Origin: Trichobilharzia szidati
Taxonomy: Eukaryota; Platyhelminthes; Trematoda; Strigeidida; Schistosomatidae
Reading direction: 5' to 3'
DNA: 64,000 nt
Assembly (NCBI GenBank): GCA_944472155.2
Contig: OX235279.1
Span: forward strand, 115,002,110-115,066,109
The translations under genes and the position numbers were made by a program. The notes under the pieces were generated by a model that was not told where the DNA came from, made no database searches, and was given only the letters and a program-made list of their open reading frames with translations. This document shows, piece by piece, positions 45,501 through 57,189 of this stretch; positions within the stretch are counted from its first letter, which is position 1, and every line of letters starts with the position of its first letter.

Positions 45501-48240
45501 ATAATAATAATAATAATGTATTTCATATAAATTTACAAATTTACATGAAAATGCATGCCATTTTTACAGGCACGATCAAGTATGATATAATATCAAATCG
45601 TAGATTGTCTACAAGTTAATCGTATTTCAACTGTTAAATATTCGATACATATAATACACTCATTTTCTGAATTAGGCCGTATAGTTATTGAATTGTACAG
45701 TTGTCCTCCAGGTTGAGCGGGAAAATCGACTTCGTTCCGTTTTCATCCTGTGGTTGTAGGCATACGATAACCAACCGATATTGAGGTAAGTACACCTTTT
45801 ACAAAGGATTGGAATCTGTTTTAGAAAAATTAAAGTGCTGAGGTGAATCATTAAATTGTAATGAGATAGGTAAGTGCAAGTATCATTAATAAATGCATTA
45901 ATAAAGGAAACGCCCTAGGGTAACAACATTCATTTGCAATGTATAATGCTACAGATATATCACAAACTATCACGATATCCACTTTTGGTTTTAATACAAT
46001 TATCCTCATGCCAGTTGTTTTTATTTTATACCTTTTTGTGCATTTAGTGCACAACCGTACCCTTCAGAGAGTAGGAGTATAATAAGTAATGAAGAGCTAT
46101 AAGATGTTAAGTTTAATGGAGTAAAATGAGGATCAAGTAAAGACGTTGTCAGAAAATAAATGAGATAAGACATTGTGGAGTGGTATGAAAAGATCTGACG
46201 ATAGACAGCAAGTTAATTTATAAGATGCCCCATAAATCTGAGCAGATCCCACATGGTTGCATCTCAACAATAGGCTGGGTGAATGGTACATATTTAAAGG
46301 TAGAAGCATGATCTGTCAAGGCGTTCATTGTTATCTTTTTCAAGATAAAGATTTAAGCCCTCATAAAAACCAGAAATATCTCGAGCCTTCAAATTTTTTA
46401 ATGCTGTTCCTGCAGAATGGGGCGATTCACCTTAGTGTCCACCACCATATCTACTGATCAGCTAACTCCACCCTCCCACCTTTTTTGATGTTAGGCTCTG
46501 AGACTATGATTATTATGGTTACCGCAAATATATTGCTTGGTACCAGACATGTTCGTACCCCATATTCCATCTCCCTAGCTTTCTTAATGAGTGCTTCCAA
46601 TAGGTCCCCGCGTACATCTTTATGAACATATTATATATGTATGCATGCGTCCTAATGAACAGATTACTTTATAAGAAGACAAAAACCTTGAAGAATAACA
46701 AGAATAGGTTTTGTGAATAGTGGAGCAAGATTCAGCAGAACAATATAGTTAGGGTTCAATATAGGTAGTATGAACTGAAGGTAAGGTCGGTTGGCAGGAC
46801 CAAGTGTACTAAATTATCATGACAGTTTTATATATAGTAAACATTTGACATTGCAAAGTAACCTGTCTACATATATTATAAAAAGATATTAGCAGAACCA
46901 ACAAAATTTCAGCATTTGGTTAACAATACTACAGAAAGTTAGTGAGTCTTACAGGTAGCCGTAAAGTAAATCAATCTATATACAATAAGAGTGTAATCAT
47001 AGTTATAATTCGTATTATCAAAGAATACATTAGGCTCAAAAACTGAATGTTATAAGGGAAATAAGAGTGATAAACTAAGAGAACATTTGCTGCGTAAGTA
47101 ATCATTTTAAGTATTTTAATGATAATCTAATTTCAAGTATTGAACATGCATAATTACTAAGTATTATTAGGTTAGTCTAGGAACTAGTGTACTGTCTGTA
47201 GTTAAATATTGAAATGTCATGGTTTCACCACTCTACCAGCAGTTGAGATCATTTAGAAGGGCTAGGGTGGACATATTAATATGTTTTTCTAGGCTCCTTT
47301 TGAAACTGTCAGGCCTTTCACAGGATCTAATCTCAGAGGGTAGTTGGTTCCAAAGTTTGCAATATTTAATGGTGAAGAAGTTAGCTCTAGTGGTGAGCTT
47401 ATGGGTGTTAACCTTGAGAAGGCAGTTATGGTTGCGTAGTCCATACGATTTAGGATTAGCCCAGGTTATAGACGAGTTACTGTTACAGTGCTTTCTTATA
47501 ACTTTGAATAAGAGAAATAAATTGCACTTCACTCTCCTTAACCATAAGGGTTCTAAGTCCAGTCGAATACATCTGTCAAGGTATTCTATTTGCTGATCAT
47601 AACCTAATATGCGTTTCGTGAGGAATCTTTGGACACTTTCAACTTTTCTTCTGTCTGCTGATTTAAAGCTACTGTATAAGTGGGCACAGTATTCAAGTTT
47701 GGGGCGAATGCATATCTTATATATGGCTAATCTGGCTTCTGGGGTGTAAAAGTTACGTAGCACAAAGCCTGTTAGACGTTTACAATCAGATACCACCTTA
47801 TTTGCATGTTCAGTAAAGGTGAGATCTGAGTATGTTACCCCGAGATCTGTGACTGTGTTCGTGTTTGAGACAAGGTCACCGTACATGTATAGACACATGC
47901 TAGGTTTCCAACGTCCGAAGTATGTTATCCCAGATTTAGCTGGATTGAACATTAACTGCCACTTTTCACTCCAATTACATAGACTATTTAGGTCTTCTTG
48001 GATTTTACTAACAATATTCATATCATTATAGTCGAAATCATAGACAACTTTGAGGTCGTCTGCAAAGAGGTATGGCTTGCCATACTTGATCATAGAAACA
48101 ATATCATTTATGAATACAATGAATAGGGTAGGGCCAAGAACATTACCTTGTATTACGCCGCTGGTTATCGGTTTGGATGTTGATAAGTGATGGTTGACTT
48201 TAACTAACTGTTCTCTTCCTGTATAACTCGACTCTCCTGC
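45501..48240 (-). pseudogene. 5'-truncated CR1-like non-LTR retrotransposon
   Basis: On the - strand the RT starts within SGVIQGNVLGPTLFIVFIND (about 48110-48175), runs through LFADDLKVVYDF and a long intact C-terminal ORF (48093-47233: VTDLGVTYSD, RPKLEYCAHLY, SVQRFLTKRILGY, LWNQLPSEIRS). About 1.7 kb of 3' untranslated DNA follows and ends in a (TTA)n tail, seen as (TAA)n at 45501-45516. The 5' end is lost upstream of the SGV-QG block. The same 3' region recurs at 62317-64000 in the same orientation. Confidence 0.88.
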
Positions 48241-48889
48241 GTAATCAGCGAAAGTTTAACTAATTTGCTGATAATATAATCTTCAAAAATTTGGACAGTG
48301 TGGGTTGTTGTGCCAAAAAATTTATTAGCAACCAAACCATTCCATACTTAGCATATTTGTCATGAAAAATATACTGCTGTATTTGTCGTGCACTGAGTAC
48401 ATGCACAGAAAAGCAACTCAAATGTAACCTCATGAAATGTATAACAATTCTCTCTGAAATATCACTTATATGCCTCAAGACAATCCTTTTATCTAAGTAC
48501 TATCATGCTGTATTTTATCTTAACTACCGAGGCCTTTCATTGAAGCTAAAATTTACTCACTGTTCATATTCGTTGCTCACTTAAAGTTTGCTGGAATTGA
48601 TGAATATAAGCACAAAAACGCCAATGTTTTAACCATACTTTATTTTCATAGAAAACGTCATACTCTCCATGGCAAGACCATCATGTTTAGCACCATACAT
48701 TGCACATATGTACTACCGTTCCAAGAACTCTCTACCTCCTTCTCGTGTATAGATTATAAATGTACTTCCAATGACGTACTATCCATAATTGTATTTGATA
48801 CCATTTTTCAGTTTCCTAGGACGTTCACCCCTTCCTGAAATAGCCTTCAATCAGTTGAGGGCATAGCACTCATCTAAATATGGACAATC
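48241..48889. other. no gene or element recognised
   Basis: AT-rich DNA between the 5' truncation of the CR1-like copy and an endonuclease fragment. The - strand open frame at 48260-48478 has no recognised family. Confidence 0.4.
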
Positions 48890-49150
48890 CGCTGGTTGGC
48901 AATAACTATTTTAGAGGCGGACGGCTTAAAGTCAACAACCCCACATCACACTGAGGTTGTGAGAGTCACTGGCAGCTGTCTATATAGCAAAAAGTAGGCG
49001 AACTAAGAAATCCTCAGTCACGCATACACCATAAAATAACCATTCTCATTGAAACCTGGCTAACCCCCATTATGGCCGACAACGAAATCAGTATTGGTTA
49101 TGGTCAAGAGAGGCAGGGGTAATAAGGAAGGAGGGGAGTTGCCATGTACT
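48890..49150 (+). pseudogene. CR1-like endonuclease fragment
   Basis: The + strand reads VYIAKSRRTKK (degenerate N-terminal endonuclease block), then IETWLTPIMADNEISI and GRRGVAMYFDRC (about 49035-49160), the usual CR1 TETWL and GGGVAMY blocks. It is not continued by an RT, because gypsy-type integrase sequence of the opposite strand follows. Confidence 0.6.
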
Positions 49151-49367
49151 TTGACAGGTGCACAGAGTCACGACGAACAAGTACACGTCAAGACGATTTC
49201 AAACATGGCCGGACTGTGGTCTAAGGGAAACAGGTTTAGCTGAAAGCATTGCATCTGTGAGCCTGCCGAAGTGTGGGGCGTGATCTTCCCCCGGTGGGAA
49301 GCTTGAGGAAGAAACAAACTCACCTGGCAGTCGTAGCGTTGTCCCAATACTAGCTCGGCGGTAGTAC
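49150..49367 (-). pseudogene. C-terminal integrase fragment of an old gypsy-type element (left part)
   Basis: The - strand encodes GTTLRLPGEFVSSSSFP, RLTDAMLSAKPVSLRPQS and, frame-shifted, VLVRRDSVHLSKYM, which are the C-terminal blocks of CsRn1/Boudicca-type integrase. The rest of this integrase is at 55869-56260 on the same strand; the young LTR element sits between them. Confidence 0.78.
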
Positions 49368-49702
49368 TGTGGTGAGAGCTGTCTACTAGCCAAATTGGTA
49401 GACAGTAATTTACGTCAATATTTACGTTCCCAAGATTTGTCGTGAGAAAATGTGAACAAAGATTGATTCAAAACCGACCACAGCATACTTTGCGTAGGCG
49501 GATGCAGTTAACATATAGAGGATTTGACATTCAAGAAGCAGTCACAAATAGATGAAAGATTAACTTTACGTGAGAAACAACCGATCGGAAGACTGTGTTT
49601 GTTTGCTTAAATATCCATAGTAATGTACATGCAAATATATAAATATGCGTTGATTTCCTTAATAAATGATCTGTTGCCTGACTCTTGCCTTCTGTTGTTA
49701 CA
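49368..49702 (+). repeat. 5' LTR of the Ty3/gypsy element
   Basis: It starts TGTGGTGAGAG and ends GTTGTTACA (TG...CA). A TATA-like TATATAAATA lies at about 49636-49645 and AATAAA at 49661-49666. The putative primer site begins two bases downstream. Confidence 0.95.
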
Positions 49703-49704
49703 TT

Positions 49705-49720
49705 TGGTGTCGCTGCCTAT
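49705..49720 (+). promoter_or_regulatory. putative primer-binding site
   Basis: TGGTGTCGCTGCC follows the 5' LTR after two or three bases and starts with the TGG expected to pair with a tRNA 3' CCA. The matching tRNA would end GACACCA; I cannot assign the isoacceptor without the tRNA set. Confidence 0.55.
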
Positions 49721-49726
49721 CGCGAA

Positions 49727-50590
49727 ATGAAAGTCCTATGGCCTGCAGCTTTTGAAGAAGGAGACATATGGATCTTCTTAAGGGACTTCGAGGGTATTGC
49801 AGAGTTGAATGGCGTGCAAGAGCCTTCAGCGAAGACGGTTGTTCTTGGAACGCTACTGACAGGCCGGGCGAAGGCAGCATATGATAGTGTGAGGCAAACA
49901 GAGGGGCAACCAACTTGGAAGTCAGTGGTGGAACGCTTAAAGCAGGAGTTTGACAGCCCAATGGACAGAGAGCGGGCAATGCAGCAGTTTCGCACCATGA
50001 AGCTGGGAGTTGACGGTGACCCTCTCGTATTGGCGCTGACCTTGACAAGCCTACTTCGTCGCGCTCTACCAACACTGGACGAAGATTCTGAGGCACAAAT
50101 GTTGGCATCCCAGTTTATGGAGAGTGTCCCAGAACATATATCCCAACAGCTACATCTGGTTAACGCCGTACAGCCACTGAACATCGGGGAGCTTGCGAAG
50201 GTGACCAGACAACTGTTGAGTAAGACGGTTGCAGCAGTAGAGCCACCAAAATCCGAGCAGTGTGAGAAACGAATCGAAGAGTTGCAACGTGAAGTGGCCG
50301 CGCTGAGACTGAGCGTGCGGAGAGACCGGTGTTTCGCATGTGGCAATCTGGGGCACTGGAGAGACCGCTGCCCGGAAAGACGACAAAGAAGAATTTTTAA
50401 AAGATATACTGTGTCTTCTTCCTGTGTTCCGAGACTTGAGGTAATAAGGGCGATGGAGAAGGGGGCAATATATTCGAAATTACGGGTAAATGATCGCGAG
50501 TTGGTGTGTTTAATCGGCACAAGGGCTGCAGTCTCACTCGTAGATAGGAGTCTATGTGAGAGTATAAGACCGTGTTCGTTGACAGTGCAG
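49727..50590 (+). CDS. gag: gag with CCHC zinc knuckle, running into the protease start
   Basis: The frame is open from inside the LTR (49685); the first ATG after the LTR is at 49727. The protein has the typical gag layout: a helical capsid-like region (DFEGIAELNGV, LLTGRAKAAYDSV, QQFRTMKLG), a coiled-coil (CEKRIEELQREVAALRLSVR) and one zinc knuckle CFACGNLGHWRDRC (50330-50371, C-x2-C-x4-H-x4-C). It then runs without a stop into an aspartic protease: YSKLRVNDRELVCLIGTRAAVSLV. The active site should read D-T/S-G; here it is G-T-R, so catalysis is lost. The CCHC knuckle argues against the CsRn1/Boudicca clade, which has an unusual CHCC motif. The frame is broken at 50591 by the nested insertion. 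Confidence 0.9.
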
Positions 50591-50596
50591 ACAGTA

Positions 50597-52581
50597 AATA
50601 AATAAATAAATAATAGTATATTCTCATTTTGTACATGAGGGACGCCAGTTTACAGGCATCATCAATATGATAAATTACATATACGATTAGTAAACATATT
50701 TAATAATAGTAATTTAATAAAATACATTTTTTCCTACCTGTGTAGGACACACCAATTGTACAGGCATGGATAAGTATTATTTAAATTACATAAATTTGGT
50801 TCATGGTGAAATTATAAGGTTGCAGTCATTTTGTCTATGGGAACAATATGATAACTAGTCATTCAATGGAGCACATCAAGAAATATAGAAATATTGTCAT
50901 CGCATTAACAAAAAAACCCAAGTATGTTTTGGATGGATTACAAATATTTGGGAAAAAAATAAAGCTTGAAGTAATTCCTCCATATAACTTTGGTGTGTAC
51001 GGCATCGAGTCTTATTCTTGATAATAATTTAAAATAAGTAATCCACTTGTATACTTTTGTCAGCATTTTCTTCGTAACATCACAAGTGAATAGTGCTCAA
51101 GGTAGACTAATAATAATGGTAGTTTATATTTTCTTATAAACGGGTGTTTTCAAGAAATGCAAGCTATTTTGCAGACAAGATCAGTTATGTTATAAGTTAC
51201 ATTCGTGAAGTATTATAAATCAATACTTTTTTATTGGTATAAAGGTATATTTCACAACTGTAATCCAGGTTGCGTCGTTGGTGAAGGCAATGCGCAGTTC
51301 ACGAGGGAATTGTAAGTTATGGGACCAATAATGTTTGCAGATCATTTGTCATTGTAAATGGGCAAATATCTACATTCTTCGTTCTCATTCAAAAAATTAA
51401 ATGGAAGCTGAAATGGTGAGAGACAAAAGAAGACAAACAACAACAACGCAAAAGAAAGCAAGTGGAGTACTTAGGGGGTGATTAATGTGTATATATACAT
51501 ATATATTCTGTGTAGTAATTATAGTTATTTTGGTGCACTAACTAACTATTCCCGTAATGCTAACTTTTATATTGTGTGAACTAATATTATTGTCCTGTGT
51601 AAAAATGTCTATCATGTACTTCCAATAATATAACAATTTATAATTGTAGTTTGTTGTAACTACACGTTTAATGAACTTAAAATATCTATGTTGGACGAAA
51701 AGGTGGGTGTAGGATTCAGACGCACAAGTGCACTGTCATCTTTGAGCAGTCTGGTGACTGAGGAGATGAACACAGCGAGTGTGTTTGCATCGCGCACATC
51801 AGCTGGTAGTCCATTCCAAATGACTGAAAACTTATTTAAGAAGAAATTATACCGCATGTGAGTCTGACAGTGCTATATAGCAGCTAGGTTGTGGTGATTT
51901 CTAAGATTGTAACTGATGACAGCGGTAGGTTTACCTATTGGCTCGGAGGAGTGCACGAGCAGATTAGTTAGCTTGTAGTAAAAAATTAGGTTCAGCTTAA
52001 GACGTCTTTTCCAGAGTGGTTCTAAACTTAGTCTGTCGCAACGTTCATAGTATTGGAGACCACTTTCTAAACCAAGAATTCTTAAGGTGAATTGCCGTTG
52101 CACTCCTTCTAACTTAAGCTTGTCATTTTGTCTGAGTCCGCTAAGAATAAACGGGCAGTATTCTAAAATAGGTCGGACACATACTTTATATAATAAAACC
52201 CTAGTTTCACAACAAAAGAAATTGCGAGTTATGCATCCTAGGAGCCTTCGTGTTTTACGTCTGGCATAATCAGTTTGTTCAGAGAACGTTAAGTTACTAG
52301 AGTATCTGATACCGAGATCTAAGACTGAGTTGAGCTTGGCTAGTTTACGCCCATTTACTTCAAGATTCAGGTCAAGGTTACTGTTTCCGATACAAATCCA
52401 GCCGCATTTATCAATGTTGAACTTTAGACAGGATTCAGTACACCATGTTGCGAGACTACTTAGTTCAAGATGTATTTTATTCACCATATCGCCTAGTTCA
52501 TGAGCGTGGCAGGAGTAAACGACTTTGAGGTCGTCAGCATATAGGAATGATTTACTTGTGATCTGTCTAGGATGAGACAAC
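50597..52581 (-). pseudogene. 5'-truncated CR1-like element nested in the gypsy protease region
   Basis: ACAGTA at 50591-50596 and at 52582-52587 flanks the insert. On the - strand the element starts within the RT (SFLYADDLKVVYSC, about 52515-52560), followed by RPILEYCPFILSG, VQRQFTLRILGL, LEPLWKRRLKLNLI (to 51873) and, one frame over, FSVIWNGLPADVRD (51857-51660). About 1.06 kb of 3' UTR ends in a (TTTA)n tail next to the left duplication. The 3' UTR contains two diverged copies of a unit with TTTACAGGCAT or TGTACAGGCAT (50650 and 50760), related to the 3' ends at 45540 and 62370. Confidence 0.92.
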
Positions 52582-52587
52582 ACAGTA

Positions 52588-55521
52588 GCCGGTCACGTGT
52601 TAAGAATCGCGGGAGTTTCAGACTGCAGGGTTAGAATTGGAGAGGATTGCGTGACGTTACCATTCCTGGTTGTACCTGAATTGCGCCGAACAATCCTTGG
52701 GGCCGACTTTTTGCGAGAAGTGGATGCAGTGATTAACATGAAGAAAAGGGTTGTCGTTACGAAGTGCGGGTGTTTCAGCAAGCCCGAGAATAGTGAGGTA
52801 GCAGGGATTGCGGCATCGGAAGTCCGAAGTATAGCAAAGTTACTCAGCAAATACGATCATCTGTTTACTGTAGATGGGGACCCATACGGTTATTGCGATA
52901 AGGTGAATCATGAAATTCCGTTAAGTGGCCCGAAAGTAACGTCATTTACCACGCGAAGAGTTCCATATCATTTAGAAGGCGAAGTTGAGCGACAGGTGCG
53001 AGAGATGTTAAAAGATGATATTATTGAAGAAGCTGATAGCCCGTACAACTCTCCAGTGCTGTTAGTAAAAAAGGCGAATGGGAAGTATAGATTCTGCGTT
53101 GATTTTCGACAGTTAAACAGTATGACAGAGTTAAGACCGTGAGCCATGCCAACAGTAGCAGAAACTTTAGATCGCCTACACGGCGCAAATTTGTTTTCAG
53201 TTCTCGATCTTCGCTCAGGATACTGGCAGATACCGATAAAGCCAGGTGATAGAGATAAGACGGCATTCATCGTGAGTCAGACACAATATCGATTTAAACG
53301 CATGCCGTTTGGACTAGCAGGTGCACCGTTCACGTTCAGACGACTGATGACGCTATTACTTAAGAACTTGAAAAACGTTGAGGTGTACGGTGATGATCTC
53401 GTCATATATAGTCAAAACGAAAACGATCATGTGAACCATGTGGAAGCCGTGCTGCGACGCATCGAAGAGTTTGGACTGCGCGTCAACAAAACCAAGTCTC
53501 AGATAGCCAAAAAGTATGCAACTCTTTTGGGACATAAAGTGGGAAATGGTGAGATTAAACCACTACCGGAGAAAATCTTGACGATAAAGACGATCCCGGC
53601 CCCGAATTCAAAGAGAAAATTGAGACAGTTCTTAGGTAGAGCAGCGTTTTATAGTCGCTTCGTGAAGAACTTCAATGAGATAGCAGCCCCTCTGTACAGG
53701 CTACTAGGTGAACCGAAGTTTGTTTGGTCGGAGGAATCGCAGAAGACATTCAACAGGATTAAACAGCTGCTCGACCACCAACAAATGACACTAAAGCTAC
53801 CTGTACCTGGAAGACAGTTCACAGTGTGCACAGATGCCAGCGACTACGCCATAGGTGAGGTCCTAAGACAGGGTGAGGGAATCATTGAGTATGCCAGTCG
53901 GGTTTTGACACACACAGAGCGAAAGTATTCAACGATAGAGGAAGAATTTTTAGCGATGGTATGGGCAGTCGACAAATGGAGACCTTATTTACTCGGCCGG
54001 CGGTTCCACATCGAAACGGATCATAAGCCGCTACAGTTTCTGAAGACAGCGAGAGACCCACGAGGGAAACTGTCACGGTGGATGTTGCGTCTTCAGGAGT
54101 ACGATTTTACCATCTCACACGTTCCTGGAAATGAAAATGTCTTGGCAGATTTGTTGTCGAGACCAGAAGACGAGTCTGAGTTGCCCGGGGTCGCGTACGG
54201 AGTGCATGCAGTAGAACAAGACCCACTAAGACTGGCACGCAGACAAAGGTTGGACGATACGCTGAATACAGTAATACAGGTGATCACTGACGGAATAAAA
54301 GTGGATCCAGCTACAGCGAGTAAGGAGCTAACCACACTACTCAGACAGAGAGATCGACTAAGAGTGAATGTCTACGGGACTCTGACCTGGCGAGAGGACG
54401 ACGGAAGCTGGGTAGCTGTCATACCTCAATCGTCGCGCCAAGACATGATAGAAGAATGCCACCAGCTAGCACATACCGGAGTGGCCAGAACAACCGACCT
54501 CTTGAGACAAAGTATGTACTGGCCAGGTATGAGAGAAGACGTAGCAAGATATGTACTTGGATGTCCACGGTGCCAGCTAATGAAAAGCGACCGGTGCATA
54601 CGGCCGCCACTTCAGTCGATTGCAGTTACGGCGATAGGTGACTTGTGGTCCGTAGATGTTGTGGGTCCATTTCCTCAGACATCCAATGGTAATCAGTACC
54701 TCTTGGTGATGACGGAACACGCGACACGATGGGTAGACGCCGTAGCAATCCCAGACCAACGCGCAAGGACCGTGACAGATGCAGTAGTTAGACACATCGT
54801 TGCAGACCATGGCGTACCAAAGACAATACTGACAGACCAAGGTCCGTGTTTCGAAAGAGAAGAATTTGCTTCCTGTTTGCCACAGCTTGGCATCAAGAGG
54901 ATCCGAACGACCCCATACCATCCACAAACGAATGGCCTGACGGAGAGAAACAACCATACGCTGAAGGAGTGGCTGGCCTCGAAGGGCGGTAACTGGGAAA
55001 CGGAGCTGCCACTGATTCTACTAACACGTCATGCCACCACCCAGGAAACAAGGAAAAAGTCACCCTTTCAACTGATGTATGGTAGAAAACCACGATTACC
55101 GATACACAACGAAACCTGGCCCCTTCACCAAAAGTGGAGTACGACGAAATTGAAAGCAGAACGGAAAGAAGCCGTCAAGAATGTAATTCAGAAGCAGCGG
55201 AGGGATGTCGCGAAGTCTCAGCTGAGAGAAAAGACTCAGTGCATTACCTTCTCGGTCGGAGGCCAAGTGAAGTGTAGAGACAGAAGATATGCTGTCGGAT
55301 GCGGGCCAGGTTCACGCAAACTCCTTCCAAAGTGGGAAGGACCATACACAGTGACAAAAAGACGGGGTCAAGTATATACCATTAGAAGAGGTGACAAACA
55401 AAACGAGTTAACGCCAGTCAGATCCAACGATGGGTGCATTGGGACAAGCCGGTCTCTAACAATCATCAACGAGAGGACGCATCACCCAGAAGGCGGAACG
55501 CCTGCGCGCGAAGCTATTTGA
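52588..55521 (+). CDS. pol: pol: protease C-terminus, reverse transcriptase, RNase H, integrase (one internal stop)
   Basis: The frame resumes directly after the right target duplication with the protease end (VVPELRRTILGADFL, 52668-52710). RT: NSPVLLVKKANGKYRFCVDF, an in-frame TGA at 53140-53142 where a Trp is usual, LFSVLDLRSGYWQI, FKRMPFGLAGAPFTF and the catalytic box as VYGDDLVIYS. The Gly in YGDD is unusual for gypsy elements, which have I, L or V. RNase H: TDASDYAIGEVL, IEEEFLAMVWA and TDHKPL. Integrase: the H-x3-H and C-x2-C zinc module (HQLAH ... CPRC, about 54460-54575), catalytic Asp in LWSVDVVGPF, Asp in ILTDQGPCF, Glu in TNGLTERNNHTL, then a GPY/F module (KWEGPYTV). All three integrase catalytic residues are present. 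Only the TGA breaks this part. Confidence 0.93.
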
Positions 55522-55533
55522 CGAGGAGACGAG
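55518..55533 (+). promoter_or_regulatory. putative polypurine tract
   Basis: TGACGAGGAGACGAG immediately precedes the 3' LTR and is mostly purine, as expected for the plus-strand primer. It overlaps the pol stop codon. Confidence 0.6.
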
Positions 55534-55868
55534 TGTGGTGAGAGCTGTCTACTAGCCAAATTGGTAGACAGTAATTTACGTCAATATTTACGTTCCCAAG
55601 ATTTGTCGTGAGAAAATGTGAACAAAGATTGATTCAAAACCGACCACAGCATACTTTGCGTAGGCGGATGCAGTTAACATATAGAGGATTTGACATTCAA
55701 GAAGCAGTCACAAATAGATGAAAGATTAACTTTACGTGAGAAACAACCGATCGGAAGACTGTGTTTGTTTGCTTAAATATCCATAGTAATGTACATGCAA
55801 ATATATAAATATGCGTTGATTTCCTTAATAAATGATCTGTTGCCTGACTCTTGCCTTCTGTTGTTACA
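55534..55868 (+). repeat. 3' LTR of the Ty3/gypsy element
   Basis: 335 bp, the same length as the 5' LTR and the same sequence at every line I compared. Old-element integrase sequence of the opposite strand begins at the next base. Confidence 0.95.
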
Positions 55869-57060
55869 GTGCAACCAGCACCGGTTTCCAAGTCATTTCG
55901 TATCCCTAAGAGAGCTAGCGGAATTGATTCAGTCCAATGTGCATTGTTTGCAGCTGATAACCCAGCCTTCAACTGCCTGTGTAAGCTTCCTAACATACCA
56001 TTAGCTTGAGGGTGGTAGGCTGTTGTTCGAAAACGCATGCAACCTATAATTTTAGTCAGGGCGAAGAATAAGCCACTTTCGAATTGCCACCCTTGATCAG
56101 TTGTTATGCAGGATGGGCATCCAAAGTTTGCGACCCATCTTTCGACAAAGGAATTACAAGGTATGTTCGACCTAAGCAGCTGCTGGATAGAGTTGCATGA
56201 CTCGATCACTACAGTCTCCCTACTCGAAGTCTGTTTGGCAACTGAGCATATTTCAGCAACTGGCCGTTTAGTTGTTTCTACAATTTTATCTGCAGAAACA
56301 GCTAAGTCATCTATAATAACACCCTGAATTGTCACAAGTACAGTCTGTACTGACTGTGACAGTTTGGATAAGAAGAGCTTTCTGGAAAGTCCTTCGTCGA
56401 ACTGACTTTGGCCAATAACCTCTCTCATTCTTGTTAGCATGCTCACGGCTCACTGATCCCCTAACTGGATGTTACGAAATAATTCGTCCAGACGCTGTCA
56501 ATCCGTGCGAGGGCTCTTGTTGTGTCTTACTACCTTGCACTTTTGGCTAGTTAAGCACGTGTGTGCCCATTCCCTTACTTCTTTATTAATACCAGGCCAA
56601 CAAAACCGACTAGTTACGAGCTTGACAGTAGTTCGAATTCCTAGGTGGAATAAGCCATGCTACGTGTTGAAGACGTTGCGGCGACAGCTTTTAGGCACGA
56701 TAGGGCGAGGAGTACTCGTGGAAATGTCACATTGAATACTATCTCTTCCCATACCCAAGGGTTTCTCAGCTAATTGCAGAATTGTGTTCGACAACTCATG
56801 TTGAAGCTCAGTATCTTCTTTTTGAAGACGAGCCAGTTTCAAAAGGGTCCATGTCGTCTATTTGGGCGAGGGAACAAATGCGCAACAAGGCATCTGCCAC
56901 AGTGTTGTTCACTCCAGATATATCGCGAATATCCGATGTAAACTGTGAAACGTAGCCCAGGTGTCGTAATTCTCTAGGTGAATACTTATCTGAAGTTGAG
57001 TTCAGAGAGTACGTCAGAGGTTTGTCGTCGGTGAAATTTATCAGCAGGAAACAGAACGAA
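55869..57060 (-). pseudogene. old gypsy-type (CsRn1/Boudicca-like) pol fragment with misplaced gag sequence
   Basis: In - strand order: RNase H end (DKPLTYSLNSTSDKYSPREL and SGVNNTVADALLRI, 57050-56860, TDH changed to TDD), a linker (56840-56660), the integrase zinc region (FCWPGINKEVREWAHTCL, about 56590-56540), then gag-type sequence (RLDELFRNIQLGDQ, MREVIGQSQFDEGL, KLSQSVQTVLV, LAVSADKIVETTKR; 56500-56270). Integrase core follows (WVANFGCPSCITTDQGWQFE, TTAYHPQANGM, HWTESIPLALLGI; 56150-55900). The catalytic Glu is lost (NGM-LGSLHR). Gag inside integrase is not a normal order, so the copy is rearranged. It continues at 49367-49150 on the other side of the young insertion. Confidence 0.8.
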
Positions 57061-57189
57061 GTTTGGGTTGTAGCTCAACTTTGATGGTGACCTTAGGGAA
57101 GAGTTTACAATTCAACATTTATCAGAACCCGTTCTGATTGCATGTACAGAAATTGGACTATTTAAACTTTTGAAAGAGTAATAATTTAC

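Larger units (their letters stand above)
49368..55868 (+). mobile_element. Ty3/gypsy LTR retrotransposon, young but defective, with a nested CR1-like insertion
   Basis: Two 335-bp LTRs (49368-49702 and 55534-55868) look identical base for base. Between them are gag, a protease start, RT, RNase H and integrase in Ty3/gypsy order. Defects are an eroded protease active site, an in-frame TGA at 53140-53142, and a 1985-bp antisense CR1-like insertion at 50597-52581. The element is inserted into an old gypsy-type integrase on the - strand; the flanking tetranucleotides GTAC (49364-49367) and GTGC (55869-55872) may be a target duplication with one change. Identical LTRs imply a recent insertion. Confidence 0.95.

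Noticed and set aside
50397..50636. Antisense frames over gag (also 49698-50520)
   Set aside because: Long antisense frames here are shadows of the gag coding sequence on the + strand.
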